Assembly: GCF_014202275.1 (NCBI RefSeq)
Contig: NZ_JACHGF010000009.1
Location: 208,556-272,555, forward strand
Length of the DNA stretch: 64,000 nucleotides
Reading direction: 5' to 3'
Source: Rhabdobacter roseus
GTDB taxonomy: Bacteria > Bacteroidota > Bacteroidia > Cytophagales > Spirosomataceae
Part shown: piece after piece, positions 46,801-56,020 of the stretch
How the letters are laid out: every line of letters starts with the position of its first letter
Position numbering within the stretch: position 1 is the first letter of the stretch
Position numbers and translations under genes: made by a program
Notes under the pieces: model-generated
Seen by the model: the letters and a program-made list of their open reading frames with translations, nothing else
What the model was told of the DNA's origin: nothing
The model's database searches: none

Positions 46801-47025
46801 TCCTTTGATCAGGATACTGGCACCGGGAAGCCCTTCGCCCCCCTCTCCGGTAACCTTTCCCGTAATATCGACATCCACAGAAGTCGTACGGGGGCGTTTT
46901 TCCGAGACAGTCCCGTTGGGGCCCGCGATACTGGGAGTTGCTAGCAGCACGAGGGCACATAAACCCAGGCAGGGCCATTTTCTGATCCTATTTAGGGCAA
47001 AAAATTGTATGGAATGATGGTTCAT
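43882..47025 (-). CDS. SusC-like TonB-dependent receptor without STN domain (locus 3)
   Basis: 1047 residues. A signal sequence (WPCLGLCALVLLATPSIA) is followed directly by the carboxypeptidase-regulatory domain (VDITGKVTGEGGEGLPGASILIKG), plug with [21 protein letters not shown] and [17 protein letters not shown], and the barrel ending TRNYLVGVNLTF. Unlike the first two SusC proteins it lacks the STN domain, so it should transport only and not signal to a FecR; none is encoded nearby. Instead the divergent hybrid two-component regulator at 47636 is the likely activator. Confidence 0.95.
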   Translation of the reverse strand: MNHHSIQFFALNRIRKWPCLGLCALVLLATPSIAGPNGTVSEKRPRTTSVDVDITGKVTGEGGEGLPGASILIKGTTRGTITDQDGNFRLTIQGSETVLVFSLIGYATKEITVGTQNVVNVVLSTDNRLLEEVVVVGYGTQRQEAVTGSVVSVTGDVLREVPSANLSQALQGRIVGVDVSQTSTKPGAAMEILIRGQRSLRADNSPLIVLDGIPFSGSITDINANNIKSIDVLKDASATAIYGSRGANGVILITTNTGKRGQKAQFSYNGFHGPKVVFARYPMMNGPEFAALRAASIQRFQNTIDESNDVDTDWQDMVYRTGLMASHDIGVSAGTEHGSYSFGLGYYRENAVVPLQDFTRYSLHGSVNQDINKYVRLGFSTNSNFTISNGNNIPAVGMALARSPIANPYNPDGTMKTIIQEQTSGPQWVPSRERFNSLGDSYIDQTKAYGSYNTLFAELQIPGVTGLKYRANLGLNFRQSSGGNYTGQGVFSGNVQNVSTAGINNSLTTNWAIENLLSYDRTFGKHEINAVGLYSAQQNTFNSSSIAARDIPSDAFQFYNLGRADGIITVNPANQGYNQWGLLSYMGRVMYSYDDRYMVSVTFRADGSSRLAPGHQWNAYPAVSVGWNLSKEQFMSSVTQINQLKLRVGYGQTSNQAVNPYETLGLLATRPYNFGDDTYATGFYVSNAPNPRLGWEFSNTLNFGLDFRAFSNRLSGTVEYYEQRTENVLLGVGLPPTSGVGGYTANIGQTQNKGIELNLNGALLDNVNGWSWDVGVNIYANRNKLVSLSSGQQRDEGNWWFVGHPINVIFDYERIGLWQADDAFREVYEPGGNPGMIRVKYTGDYQSDGSPTRAINADDRQILDMQPNFQGGFNTRVAYKGFDLGIVGVFKNGGLLNSTLYGSSGYLNNLNSRSGNNVKVDYWTPENTGAKYPAPGGIGGDNPKYGSTLGYFDASYLKVRTITLGYNLNRALLDRIGVTNLRVYFTAQNPFVMFSPYHRESGMDPETNSYGNENAAVPLSSALRRILTIGTNTPSTRNYLVGVNLTF

Positions 47026-47635
47026 AGGGGATAGAATTTAGGGATGTAACATCCAATTTTTTCGCAAAAGGTTTATTTTGTGCTTCTGCCGGGTGAGCAG
47101 AGAAGCCATAGGACTGATTACAGCATGGTGCATGAGCATGGGCAGTGAGGCTCGACTCTGCCTGGCGGAGTCGTGGCCGTGGGTTAATTCATGGAGTCAT
47201 AGAGTATGTGGATTCATGGGGTTTACAATTTCACTATTAACGGGTACATGTATACGTACATCAGGCAACAAGCCGTTGCCAGGCCCCAAGGGGGGGCGAC
47301 AAGGAATTGATTATTGGCGCATAGTAGAAGAGATAGCTTTTCCCGACCTTCCAAATTCTATTGCCCGCAGTACCGCCGGATTGCCCTTTTTCCCTCGAAA
47401 GCGTCGTGCGCTTTCCGATTATTTGTCAAAAAGACAATATATTTTTCACGCAACGTACTTCTATAGAGAAGAAGCCGCAAGCTTCATCACTTTTTTAATA
47501 ATTCATTTAACGAATCACGGAACAAAAGTAGGTTGTCCGGTCAATTTTAGGTGAGAACATTTGTTGAAACTAATGTAACAAATGTTCAAGAAGGGGGATT
47601 TTCATAAAAAATAAGGTATAAAATTGGACGGTGTC
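47026..47635. other. Divergent regulatory region between susC and the hybrid regulator gene
   Basis: 610 bases with no supportable gene. It holds a hairpin CGACTC (47153-47158)/GAGTCG (47168-47173), the operator-like dyad at 47555-47587 and AT-rich stretches at both ends. The plus-strand open frame 47078-47554 looks like chance (see rejected list). Confidence 0.6.
47555..47587. promoter_or_regulatory. Operator-like dyad upstream of the hybrid regulator gene
   Basis: GAACATTTGTT (47555-47565) and AACAAATGTTC (47577-47587) are exact reverse complements separated by 11 bases, 48 bases before the regulator start. The spacing of about two helical turns between arm centres and the AT-rich arms suit a dimeric regulator, or alternatively a leader hairpin. 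There is no T-run directly after it. Confidence 0.6.
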
Positions 47636-50600
47636 ATGTCAATCAGGAGGGAATACCTTTATTTATTACTTAGTAAATGGGTACTTGGGGTGATGGCCCT
47701 ATATACAATTACTCACGCCAACGCGGAGCAGCCTACGTTCACCGCCCTGACCTCCCTGGATGGGTTGTCGTCTAACACGGTACAGGCCATCATGAAGGAC
47801 CGCCAGGGGTTACTTTGGTTTGCCACGGATGATGGACTCAACCGGTACGATGGAACCGAATTCATCGTGTACCGGCACGAGAAGGGAAACCCGGCCAGCT
47901 TGGGCTCTAATGATGTCTCGGCACTCTATGAAGATCGAAAAGGCCAGGTTTGGGTAGGTAGCATTCAGGGTTCGCTGTCTCTATACGATCGAAAAAAAGA
48001 TTCTTTTACTACCGTAGTCGATCAGGTGAGCGTGACCGCCATCACCAGCGATCGAAGCGGGAAATTATGGGTAGCCACCATGACGGGTCTGCTGACCGTA
48101 GATCCAGATACGCGCCAGGTAGTTCGGTTCAGCCAGCAAAGGGGGGTACCTGACCCGATTGCCAACCAACAGATTTTGAGCCTATACGAAGATCATCAAA
48201 AGCGCATGTGGATAGGTACCTACACGGGCCTGTACCGCTTTGGTCCCGAGGATAAACGATTCCGCCGGGTTTATTATGAAAGAGAGAGGAACGGGTCAAA
48301 CTCTAAAAACCAGGTCAAAGCCATAGTGGGCGATCCGTCAGGTACGTTGTGGGTAGGGACTTCCAATGGCCTGCATAAGCTCTCACCCGACGGAGAGCTA
48401 CTCCAGACGTTCAGGTACCAGGCGGCCCATGAGCAGTCGCTCAACAGCAACATGATCTACGCCCTGGCCCTCGAAAATCGGGAAAAATTGTGGATATGCA
48501 CGGATGGCGGCCTAAATATATTAGAAATCAGTACCGGGAAAATCAGCCGCTATACACCGGATGCCCGAAGGCCCTTCAGCCTGACGAATAAGTCGATTCG
48601 CAGTATTTTGATCGACAAGCAGGGGATATTCTGGCTAGGTACCTATAAAGGTGGGGTTAATAAGTACGATAAAAACGTAACTCGGTTTGGGCTGATACGT
48701 TCGGAACCTTACGACCCCTTTGGCTTGAGTGCACCTTTTGTTACCTCCTTTGCCGAAAAAGGCGACGGTAATCTTTTTGTGGGTACGGATGGGGGCGGGT
48801 TAAACCTCTACCAACGCCAATCCCACGTGTTCAGTCAAATCCCTATTTCCCCTAAGAACAAGCTCGCTTCCACGGGTCTGGTGGTTTTGTCGCTGGAGCT
48901 TTCCTCACCCGACCGGTTATGGATAGGTACTTTCCAGGATGGCCTTTTTGCCCTCAACCCAGCGACGGGGCGGTATCAGCAATATACCCAAGGTACCAGC
49001 CCCTCCTCTCTGAGCGGCAATGATATTTTTTGCCTAACCACCGACAAGCAAGGCAAACTCTGGATTGGCACCAACGGCGGGGGGGTCAATGTATTTGATC
49101 CCAGTACGCAGCAATTTGCCCGGTACTTCGATCTGAATATTCCCATGGCCGAGCGTATTATCCCCCTGAACGGATTTATCCGGGCTATCCATCAGGATAG
49201 GAAGGGTCGCATCTGGGTTGGTTCCCACGGCACGGGGCTCGCTATTTTTGACCCAAAGCAGCAAAAATCCCTGCAGTTTGACAAGCAAAACAGCAACCTA
49301 CCCAGCAATATTGTGCTAGCCATCTATGAGGATATCAGAGGAAAAATTTGGGTAGGTACCGGCGGTAATGGCTTGGCCACATTTGACGAAAAAACGGGGA
49401 AATTTATACTGTATGGGCAAAACGAGGGCTTATCCAGCGGGGTGATCAACAAGATTCTCGAAGACGCCCAAGGCCGCATCTGGGTCAGTACCAATCAGGG
49501 GGTCAGCTACCTAGACCCCCACACCCGGCGATTTATCAACTACACGCAAGCCAATGGCCTGCAAAACAATACCTTCGTGTTGGGGGCGGGCCTCCGCACC
49601 AGCGACGACCTGCTTTTTTTTGGGGGAGTGCAAGGCATTAACTACCTCGACACCCATACGTTGAAGCACAATACCAACCAAATGCCGGTTCTTCTGAAAG
49701 AACTACGCGTGGGCAACAAAACGATCACCCCGGCCGATTCCGCGGTGATTCAGGAACATATTTCCATTGCCAAGTCCATCCAGCTGGATTATAAGCAAAA
49801 CTTCAGCATTTCGTACGCTGCCCTGAACTACTCTACCCCTCTGCAAACCGTTTACCGTTATCGCCTGGTTGGCTTTGACACCGAATGGCACGAGGCCGGC
49901 TTGGCTAACACGGCCAGTTATACCAACCTCAGCCCAGGGAGTTATCAATTTGAAGTTCAGGCCAAAGAGTACCATAGCAACTGGCCCGAGCAGCGTGCCT
50001 ATATTCAAGTCATTGTAAGCCCTCCCTTTTACATGACCGTTTACGCCTACCTCTTCTATGGCATCGCCCTTTTCGGCCTTTTATTCTTCATCCGGCACCG
50101 GGGTATCCAAAAACTCAAAGCGACCTTCAAACAGGAGCAACACGAAAGAGAGAAGCAGCGAAAGCGGGAAATGGATGCCATGAAGATCAAGTTTCTTACT
50201 AATTTAAGCCATGAGTTGAGAACACCTATTGCCTTGATTTTAGCCCCACTGGACCACGTAAGTCCTGCCACCAGCTCCGAAAATACGACCTATCTACAGG
50301 GCATCAAGCGCAACGCCAAACGGTTGCTCAACCTGGTTGACCAACTGCTAGATTTTAAGAACCTTCTGGAGCAAGAATCAAAACTAGACCCGTCACGTGG
50401 CGAGATTGTGTCTTTTATAAAAGAATCGGCCGAATCTTTCCGGTACTTATCCCAACGAAATGGGGTTACATTCGTGGTCAACAGCCAGGTCGACAGCCTA
50501 TATATGGACTTTGATGCCAACAAGCTGGAACGGATTGTCTTCAATCTGCTCTCAAACGCTTTTAAGTTTACTCCCAAGGCAGGCATGGTTACGCTTTCCC

Positions 50601-51751
50601 TATCCAGGTCCGATTCTTCCCAGCCTCGCGAATGGCTATACATCCAGGTGTCCGATACGGGCGTAGGCATTCCGGCGGACAAGCGTGAACATATTTTCGA
50701 ACGCTTTTTTCAGCATGATTCCGCTCCCTTCGTATTGAACCAAGGCAGTGGGATTGGCCTTTCCATTGTAAAAGAATTCGTGCAGATGCATCAGGGCTTT
50801 ATAAAGGTGGATAGCATACCCGGAAGTGGAAGTACCTTTACCGTGGGCCTTCCTAATCCATCATCCGCCATGTTGAACGCCCAGGTAGCCAGCTCATCCC
50901 TACCTCCCGAAGGAAATGTATACGGCAAACCCACGAATACCGAAGAATATCTACCTTCTAAGGAAACGCGTCAGGATCTTTCGGCCGAGATCCTGGTCAT
51001 TGAAGACAATGAAGAATTCCGACACCATTTGCGCAATAACCTTGTCCCCTTCTACCACGTAATTGAAGCGGCAAATGGCAAAGTAGGTTGGCAAAAGGCC
51101 CTCAGCCACCATCCGAAAATAATTGTGAGCGACATTGCGATGCCCGAAATGGATGGAATACAGCTCTGCCACAAAATTAAGTCTGATAAGCGGACTGCGC
51201 ATATACCCATCATTCTTTTAACAGCCTCATCGGGTGAAGAACAGGAACTCCGCGGATTGAACTCGGGAGCGAATGACTACCTCACCAAGCCGTTTAACTT
51301 TGACATCTTAAATGCCAAAATCGGCAATTTGCTCTTGCTCAATAGACTCCTGAAAAGTACCTATTCCAAACACATCGAGATTACATGCACCGAGCCATCC
51401 ATTATTTTGGCGGATGAGAAACTGGTAAAAGACATCGTGCTGTACATAGACGAAAACCTTATCAACAATGCCCCGATCAGCGTTGAAAAATTAAGCAAGC
51501 ATCTGGGGATGAGTCGGGGAACGCTCTACAGTAAACTTTTGGAGATTACCGGGCAAACACCCATTGAATTTATACGGGCTATAAAGCTAGAAAAGGCCGC
51601 TATCCTACTTGAGAAAAGTGATATGAATATATCCCAAATCGCGTTCGCGTCCGGCTTTGCCACCCCGAATTATTTCTCGAAATCCTTTAAATCAAAGTTC
51701 AATATGCTTCCCTCGGAGTATAAGGCGACAAGGGAAGTAAGCCAGGAATAG
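47636..51751 (+). CDS. Hybrid two-component system regulator (sensor kinase, receiver and AraC domain in one)
   Basis: 1371 residues from ATG 47636; a TTG at 47624 is possible. Signal-like N-terminus, then two seven-bladed propellers of repeats of the WIGT..GL type (about 35-690), a Y_Y_Y domain (about 735-785), a membrane helix (about 797-819), HisKA with His859 (NLSHELRTPIALI), HATPase_c, a receiver with Asp1166 (VSDIAMPEMDG) and a C-terminal AraC helix-turn-helix (NISQIAFASGFATPNYFSKSFKSKF). This family senses oligosaccharides in the periplasm and activates neighbouring susCD genes; here the divergent pair at 41916-47025. Confidence 0.97.
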   Translation: MSIRREYLYLLLSKWVLGVMALYTITHANAEQPTFTALTSLDGLSSNTVQAIMKDRQGLLWFATDDGLNRYDGTEFIVYRHEKGNPASLGSNDVSALYEDRKGQVWVGSIQGSLSLYDRKKDSFTTVVDQVSVTAITSDRSGKLWVATMTGLLTVDPDTRQVVRFSQQRGVPDPIANQQILSLYEDHQKRMWIGTYTGLYRFGPEDKRFRRVYYERERNGSNSKNQVKAIVGDPSGTLWVGTSNGLHKLSPDGELLQTFRYQAAHEQSLNSNMIYALALENREKLWICTDGGLNILEISTGKISRYTPDARRPFSLTNKSIRSILIDKQGIFWLGTYKGGVNKYDKNVTRFGLIRSEPYDPFGLSAPFVTSFAEKGDGNLFVGTDGGGLNLYQRQSHVFSQIPISPKNKLASTGLVVLSLELSSPDRLWIGTFQDGLFALNPATGRYQQYTQGTSPSSLSGNDIFCLTTDKQGKLWIGTNGGGVNVFDPSTQQFARYFDLNIPMAERIIPLNGFIRAIHQDRKGRIWVGSHGTGLAIFDPKQQKSLQFDKQNSNLPSNIVLAIYEDIRGKIWVGTGGNGLATFDEKTGKFILYGQNEGLSSGVINKILEDAQGRIWVSTNQGVSYLDPHTRRFINYTQANGLQNNTFVLGAGLRTSDDLLFFGGVQGINYLDTHTLKHNTNQMPVLLKELRVGNKTITPADSAVIQEHISIAKSIQLDYKQNFSISYAALNYSTPLQTVYRYRLVGFDTEWHEAGLANTASYTNLSPGSYQFEVQAKEYHSNWPEQRAYIQVIVSPPFYMTVYAYLFYGIALFGLLFFIRHRGIQKLKATFKQEQHEREKQRKREMDAMKIKFLTNLSHELRTPIALILAPLDHVSPATSSENTTYLQGIKRNAKRLLNLVDQLLDFKNLLEQESKLDPSRGEIVSFIKESAESFRYLSQRNGVTFVVNSQVDSLYMDFDANKLERIVFNLLSNAFKFTPKAGMVTLSLSRSDSSQPREWLYIQVSDTGVGIPADKREHIFERFFQHDSAPFVLNQGSGIGLSIVKEFVQMHQGFIKVDSIPGSGSTFTVGLPNPSSAMLNAQVASSSLPPEGNVYGKPTNTEEYLPSKETRQDLSAEILVIEDNEEFRHHLRNNLVPFYHVIEAANGKVGWQKALSHHPKIIVSDIAMPEMDGIQLCHKIKSDKRTAHIPIILLTASSGEEQELRGLNSGANDYLTKPFNFDILNAKIGNLLLLNRLLKSTYSKHIEITCTEPSIILADEKLVKDIVLYIDENLINNAPISVEKLSKHLGMSRGTLYSKLLEITGQTPIEFIRAIKLEKAAILLEKSDMNISQIAFASGFATPNYFSKSFKSKFNMLPSEYKATREVSQE

Positions 51752-51873
51752 GCTAAAAGGATTTTCAACCCAGGCTATAAATCTAAAACTTCTAACCCGT
51801 ATTCTTTTTTTTTGCAGAATTCGTGGCCGCGTGGCGGTCAAAGGTAGGTAGAAGAGGACTTAGGTAGGGAATC

Positions 51874-51929
51874 CGCGTGCCGCTAGGTACTTGATCCTCA
51901 GCCGCTCGTTGCATACCTAGCGGCACGCG
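51874..51929. repeat. 16-bp perfect inverted repeat with long loop
   Basis: CGCGTGCCGCTAGGTA (51874-51889) and its exact reverse complement (51914-51929), 24-base spacer. It may end the regulator transcript (stop at 51751), but the distance and poor T-tail suggest a palindromic repeat element instead. The spacer 51752-52200 (449 bases) carries no gene that I can support. Confidence 0.6.
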
Positions 51930-51953
51930 TACGGACTTGGGAGGGCCTTTTAG

Positions 51954-51981
51954 CTATAAACATCGCGTGCCTACGGCATTG
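51954..51981. repeat. Single palindromic repeat unit of the 27.5 kb family
   Basis: CTATAAACAT (51954-51963) followed by a GC-rich imperfect palindrome (CGTGCCTACGGCA). The same CTATAAACAT box precedes the palindrome at 27513, so both belong to one interspersed family with differing core. Confidence 0.55.
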
Positions 51982-52200
51982 ATTCGGCTCATGAGTATAG
52001 CGGGTGAATGAGTTCATAAATCTTTCCCGCCGCGCGCGTGTACAGAGCGCAAGTACCCCATTTATAAGAATATAGTTTCTGACTTACTCATTCATCAACA
52101 AGGCTAAAGGTACCTGTTCAGCGCCCGCTTGGATTCATTCGCAAGATAAAAACCCGTAGATTTCGCCATAAAATCGCTTTTCAGAAGAAAAAGTACCCCC

Positions 52201-53202
52201 ATGCGTATTGTCCAGCTCATGAATACCCGGTACGGCCGCCGCGTGGCCGTCGTGCAGGAACCCGACCTGCTGCTTGTCCATGGTTTTGAAAGTGTGTACG
52301 CCCTGGCCGTGGCGTCCCTTGACCAGGGTACTTCGCTTGAAAACTTGATCCGGGAAAGTACCTCCCACGAGCGCTTGCCCTACGACGAGGTGTACGCAGG
52401 CACTTCCGACTGGCAGCTTCTGCCCGCCGCCGACCACCCGCTCGACCCGCGCTTTTGCATGGTTTCGGGGACCGGCCTCACGCACCAAGCCAGCGCCGAG
52501 AACCGCCAGAAAATGCACGACGCTCAGGCCGAAAGTCAGCTGACCGATAGCATGAAGATTTACCAATGGGGCGTCGAAGGCGGCAAGCCCGCGCCGGGGC
52601 AGATCGGCACGCAGCCCGAGTGGTTTTATAAGGGCAATGGCAGCGTGCTGAAAGCCCACAATGCCACGCTGAAGGTACCTTGCTACGGCCAGGACGGCGG
52701 CGAAGAGCCCGAGCTGGCCGCGATCTACCTCAACAGCCGCGAAGGTACCCCCTACCGCCTGGGCTTCGCCACGGCCAACGAGTTCTCCGACCACATCATG
52801 GAGAAGCAAAACTACCTGTACCTGGCCCCCTCCAAAATCCGGAACTGCGCCATCGGCCCCGAGCTGGTCCTGACCGACGCCATCGCGGACCTTTCCGGCC
52901 AAGTAGCCATCGAACGGAACGGCCAAACGCTCTGGGAAAAAGCCATCAAAACCGGCGAAAACAACATGGCGCACAGCCTCCAAAACCTGGAGTACCACCA
53001 CTTCAAGTACCCCAACCACCGCCTTCCGCTCGACCTGCACGTACATTTCTTAGGCGCAGATGCCTTTAGTTTTGGGGAGAATATCGCACTTCGGGCGCAG
53101 GATGTGATGATGGTACAGTGGGAAGGCATGGGTCGGGCTCTGAGAAATACCCTGGCGGTCGATACCCAACCGGAAGTACCCATCCAGATTCGGAAATTGT
53201 GA
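52201..53202 (+). CDS. AraD1/GguC-like protein of the fumarylacetoacetate hydrolase family
   Basis: 333 residues, no signal, so cytoplasmic. VSGTGLTHQASAENRQKMHDAQ is typical of the AraD1 (GguC) branch. FAH-fold metal-site acids occur in GEEPELAAIYLNS, FATANEFSDHIMEKQNYLYLAPSKIRNCAIGPELVL. AraD1 proteins are linked to L-arabinonate or other 2-keto-3-deoxy sugar-acid breakdown (dehydration or cleavage of the keto-deoxy acid). In this window it would be a natural cytoplasmic follow-on to the exported dehydratase, but it lies 36 kb away and may be for another sugar. The ATG at 52201 is the first in frame. Confidence 0.85.
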   Translation: MRIVQLMNTRYGRRVAVVQEPDLLLVHGFESVYALAVASLDQGTSLENLIRESTSHERLPYDEVYAGTSDWQLLPAADHPLDPRFCMVSGTGLTHQASAENRQKMHDAQAESQLTDSMKIYQWGVEGGKPAPGQIGTQPEWFYKGNGSVLKAHNATLKVPCYGQDGGEEPELAAIYLNSREGTPYRLGFATANEFSDHIMEKQNYLYLAPSKIRNCAIGPELVLTDAIADLSGQVAIERNGQTLWEKAIKTGENNMAHSLQNLEYHHFKYPNHRLPLDLHVHFLGADAFSFGENIALRAQDVMMVQWEGMGRALRNTLAVDTQPEVPIQIRKL

Positions 53203-53353
53203 CGCTTCCGCGTAAAATAATCAGTAGTGCGTTTTACCGGGAAACTCCTTCTAAAAGGTAGTTTTGTGCTTTCTTTGCTTTTCTAAAGAAGGGGGGGCTG
53301 GTCTTGCACTTCCTTCAAGGTACCTTAATCCCCGTTCTTAGCTATTTTTTGGT

Positions 53354-56002
53354 ATGTTAAAACTCTCCCTAAGTCTGCTCTTTGCGCTGCTTTTTTACCT
53401 GCTTCCCATTGGAGGAAACACCTCCTACCAAAGTACCTCTGGCAAAGTACCCATCACCCCGGTCGACTCCCTGCCCAACGCCGCCAAATGGCCCGCCGAA
53501 CTCGCAGTAACGCACTTTGCCGGTCCGGACCTTACGCCCAGTCCGGCCTGTTTGGCCGTGGCTCCCACCGGTGAGGTGTACGTGGGCGTGGATATGATGG
53601 GGTCTTTGGGCAAAAAACCGGGACTGGGGCGCATCGTGAAGCTGGTGGATTCTAATAACGACGGTAAACTCGATACGCACAGTACCTTCGCGCTGGTCGA
53701 CAACCCGCGCGGCATCATCGTCCGGGGCGACCAGCTCTTTGTGCTGCATACGACCTTTTCGACCGAAACGGGCATTGCTTCGGGCATGGATCTGGTGGTT
53801 TTTGAGGATAAAAATCGGGATGGCGTGGCCGACGGACCTTCCAAACCCCTGATTCAGAACATCAGCTCGCCGAAGTTTCTGCAAAGCCGCGGTACCGACC
53901 ACGCCACCAACGGCATCCGGATGGGCATCGACGGCTGGATCTACATTGCCGTGGGCGACTTCGGCTTTCACGATGCCGTGGATCGTTCGGGCAAAAAGCT
54001 AACCCAACTGGGAGGGGGGATTGTGCGCGTACGCCCCGACGGTACCGAGATGGAGGTATACACCCATGGCCTGCGCAACATCTACGACGTGGCCATCGAC
54101 CCCTTCATGAATATATTTACGCGCGGCAATACCAACGACGGCGGTGGCTGGAATATCCGATTTAGCCACCAGATCCAGTCAGGCGAGTACGGCTATCCGG
54201 TTCTTTTCAAGCATTTTACCGAAGAAATAATCCCCGCCCTCGTGGACGTCGGCGGCGGCTCGGGTACGGGCGCGCTCTTCCTGGACGATCCCACCTGGCC
54301 CGAGAAATACAACCAGGTACCCGTTATGGCCGACTGGGGCCGCAGCCAGCTGTACATTCACCGCGTTCAGCCCAACGGTCCCAGCTATACCCAGCAGGAA
54401 GAGGAGTTTATTAAGCTGGCGCAGATCACGGACGTCGACATCGACGCCTCGGGCCGCATGTACCTTTCAGCCTGGGACGGGGCCGGGTACTCGGGCAATC
54501 CAAGCAAGGGCTTTGTGGTGCGGGCCGTACCCAAAAACTGGAAGTACCAGGCTTTCCCGGATCTTAAAAAAGCCTCGATCAAGCAGCTCACAGCCGCCCT
54601 GCAATCGGGTAGTGGCGCGGCGCGCCTGGCGGCCCAGCAGGAGCTCCTCACCCGCCCGGCCAAATCGGCCTCGGCAGCCGCCTGGAAACTTACCGCCGAC
54701 CGTACTCAACCGCTAGCCGTGCGCGTGGCGGCTCTGTATACCTACACGCAACTAACCGGCGCGGGCGGGATCAAAAACCTCGCCCAACTCACCGAGGAAC
54801 CCGCCATGCGCGAACACGCCCTGCGCGCCCTGGCCGACCGCCAGTCCGTCGCGGCGTCGGTACCTGTGGAGCCATTCCTCAAAGCCCTGAACGATTCTTC
54901 GCCGCGCGTACAAAGCGCTGCTATCATCGGACTGGGGCGGCTAGGACGCCAGGAGGCCGTTCAGGCCCTGCTAAGTACCCCCGTCCCGGCTTCGTTCGTT
55001 TCTCCGGCGCCGGGCACCGAAGGCCCCCACGCCACGCCCAATGCGGCCATTATCCTGCCCCACCTGGCCGTCAAGGCCCTCGTGAACCTCCAGGCTGTTG
55101 ACGCATGTGTGCAAGCCATAGGTACCCAAAATTCTGCGCTAGCCCTGTGGGCGCTGCGCTATATGCATTCTTCCAGAGCAGTAGAGGGCCTGATGCGTGC
55201 CTACCAAAGTACCCAGGCGGAACCCCTAAAAAAACAAATTTTAGCTACCCTCGCCCGGCTCTACCAGCAAGAAGCGCCCTACGACGGCTCCTGGTGGTGG
55301 AGCACCCGACCCGACACGCACGGCCCCTACTACAAGGGGATTACGTGGGCGTCGTCGCCTCAGATCCGCAACCTACTGGTGCAAGAGGCGAAGAATTCCA
55401 CCGACGCGCCGTTTTTCCGGGAGCTCAATAGCCGCCTGCGCCTGGGCATTCCGGAACTAGGTACCGACGAGCCCGTGGTAGCGGCCAAGGAGGAAGTTAA
55501 GGTAGATTTGGAAAAAATCAAAAATAAAAAGGGCCAGGTGGGCGAGGCTTCCATCGAAGACGTGATGCTGGCCATGGCCAAAATTCCGGGCGACCCGGCG
55601 CTGGGCAAAAAGCTTTTCGTGAGCCAGGGCTGCCCCGCCTGCCACAGCATCGACCGGGGCGAAACCATGAAGGGTCCCTTCATGGGCCAGATTGGCTCCA
55701 TCATGAACCGCGAGCAGATCGCCGAATCCATTCTTAAACCCAATGCGTCCATTTCACAGGGCTTTGCTACGGTACAAATCACGGCCAAAGGCAACAAAAC
55801 CTACGTCGGCTTTGTGACGGAGGAGGCCGCCGACCGCCTGGTACTTCGCGACATCACCGGACAGGTATACCGCATCAAGGCGTCGGACGTCGTGAAGCGG
55901 GAGGAAATGGAAACCTCCATGATGCCCGCCGGGCTCGCCAATTCTCTCTCTTACGAAGAATTGGCGTCGTTGATTACTTTCCTTTCGCAGCAGAAGAAGT
56001 AG
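53354..56002 (+). CDS. Exported beta-propeller / HEAT-repeat / cytochrome c protein
   Basis: 882 residues with a signal peptide (LSLSLLFALLFYLLPIGG). The sugar dehydrogenase-like six-bladed propeller covers about 35-400 (FAGPDLTPSPACLAVAPTGEVYVG, NGIRMGIDGWIYIAVGDFG, GLRNIYDVAIDPFMN). HEAT-type helical repeats follow at about 410-660, then a C-terminal c-type cytochrome with haem motif CPACH (Cys760, Cys763, His764) and later Met residues as possible axial ligands. This is the membrane-bound-dehydrogenase/HEAT/haem architecture common in Bacteroidota and planctomycetes. It could pass electrons from sugar oxidation to the respiratory chain. No PQQ-binding residues were verified. Confidence 0.86.
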   Translation: MLKLSLSLLFALLFYLLPIGGNTSYQSTSGKVPITPVDSLPNAAKWPAELAVTHFAGPDLTPSPACLAVAPTGEVYVGVDMMGSLGKKPGLGRIVKLVDSNNDGKLDTHSTFALVDNPRGIIVRGDQLFVLHTTFSTETGIASGMDLVVFEDKNRDGVADGPSKPLIQNISSPKFLQSRGTDHATNGIRMGIDGWIYIAVGDFGFHDAVDRSGKKLTQLGGGIVRVRPDGTEMEVYTHGLRNIYDVAIDPFMNIFTRGNTNDGGGWNIRFSHQIQSGEYGYPVLFKHFTEEIIPALVDVGGGSGTGALFLDDPTWPEKYNQVPVMADWGRSQLYIHRVQPNGPSYTQQEEEFIKLAQITDVDIDASGRMYLSAWDGAGYSGNPSKGFVVRAVPKNWKYQAFPDLKKASIKQLTAALQSGSGAARLAAQQELLTRPAKSASAAAWKLTADRTQPLAVRVAALYTYTQLTGAGGIKNLAQLTEEPAMREHALRALADRQSVAASVPVEPFLKALNDSSPRVQSAAIIGLGRLGRQEAVQALLSTPVPASFVSPAPGTEGPHATPNAAIILPHLAVKALVNLQAVDACVQAIGTQNSALALWALRYMHSSRAVEGLMRAYQSTQAEPLKKQILATLARLYQQEAPYDGSWWWSTRPDTHGPYYKGITWASSPQIRNLLVQEAKNSTDAPFFRELNSRLRLGIPELGTDEPVVAAKEEVKVDLEKIKNKKGQVGEASIEDVMLAMAKIPGDPALGKKLFVSQGCPACHSIDRGETMKGPFMGQIGSIMNREQIAESILKPNASISQGFATVQITAKGNKTYVGFVTEEAADRLVLRDITGQVYRIKASDVVKREEMETSMMPAGLANSLSYEELASLITFLSQQKK

Positions 56003-56020
56003 GGAGGTACCTTGGTCTTA

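Noticed and set aside
47078..47554. 158-codon plus-strand open frame between susC and the hybrid regulator
   Set aside because: Cys/Trp/Ser-rich with no domain, signal or typical codon use; it crosses the AT-rich promoter region and looks like chance.
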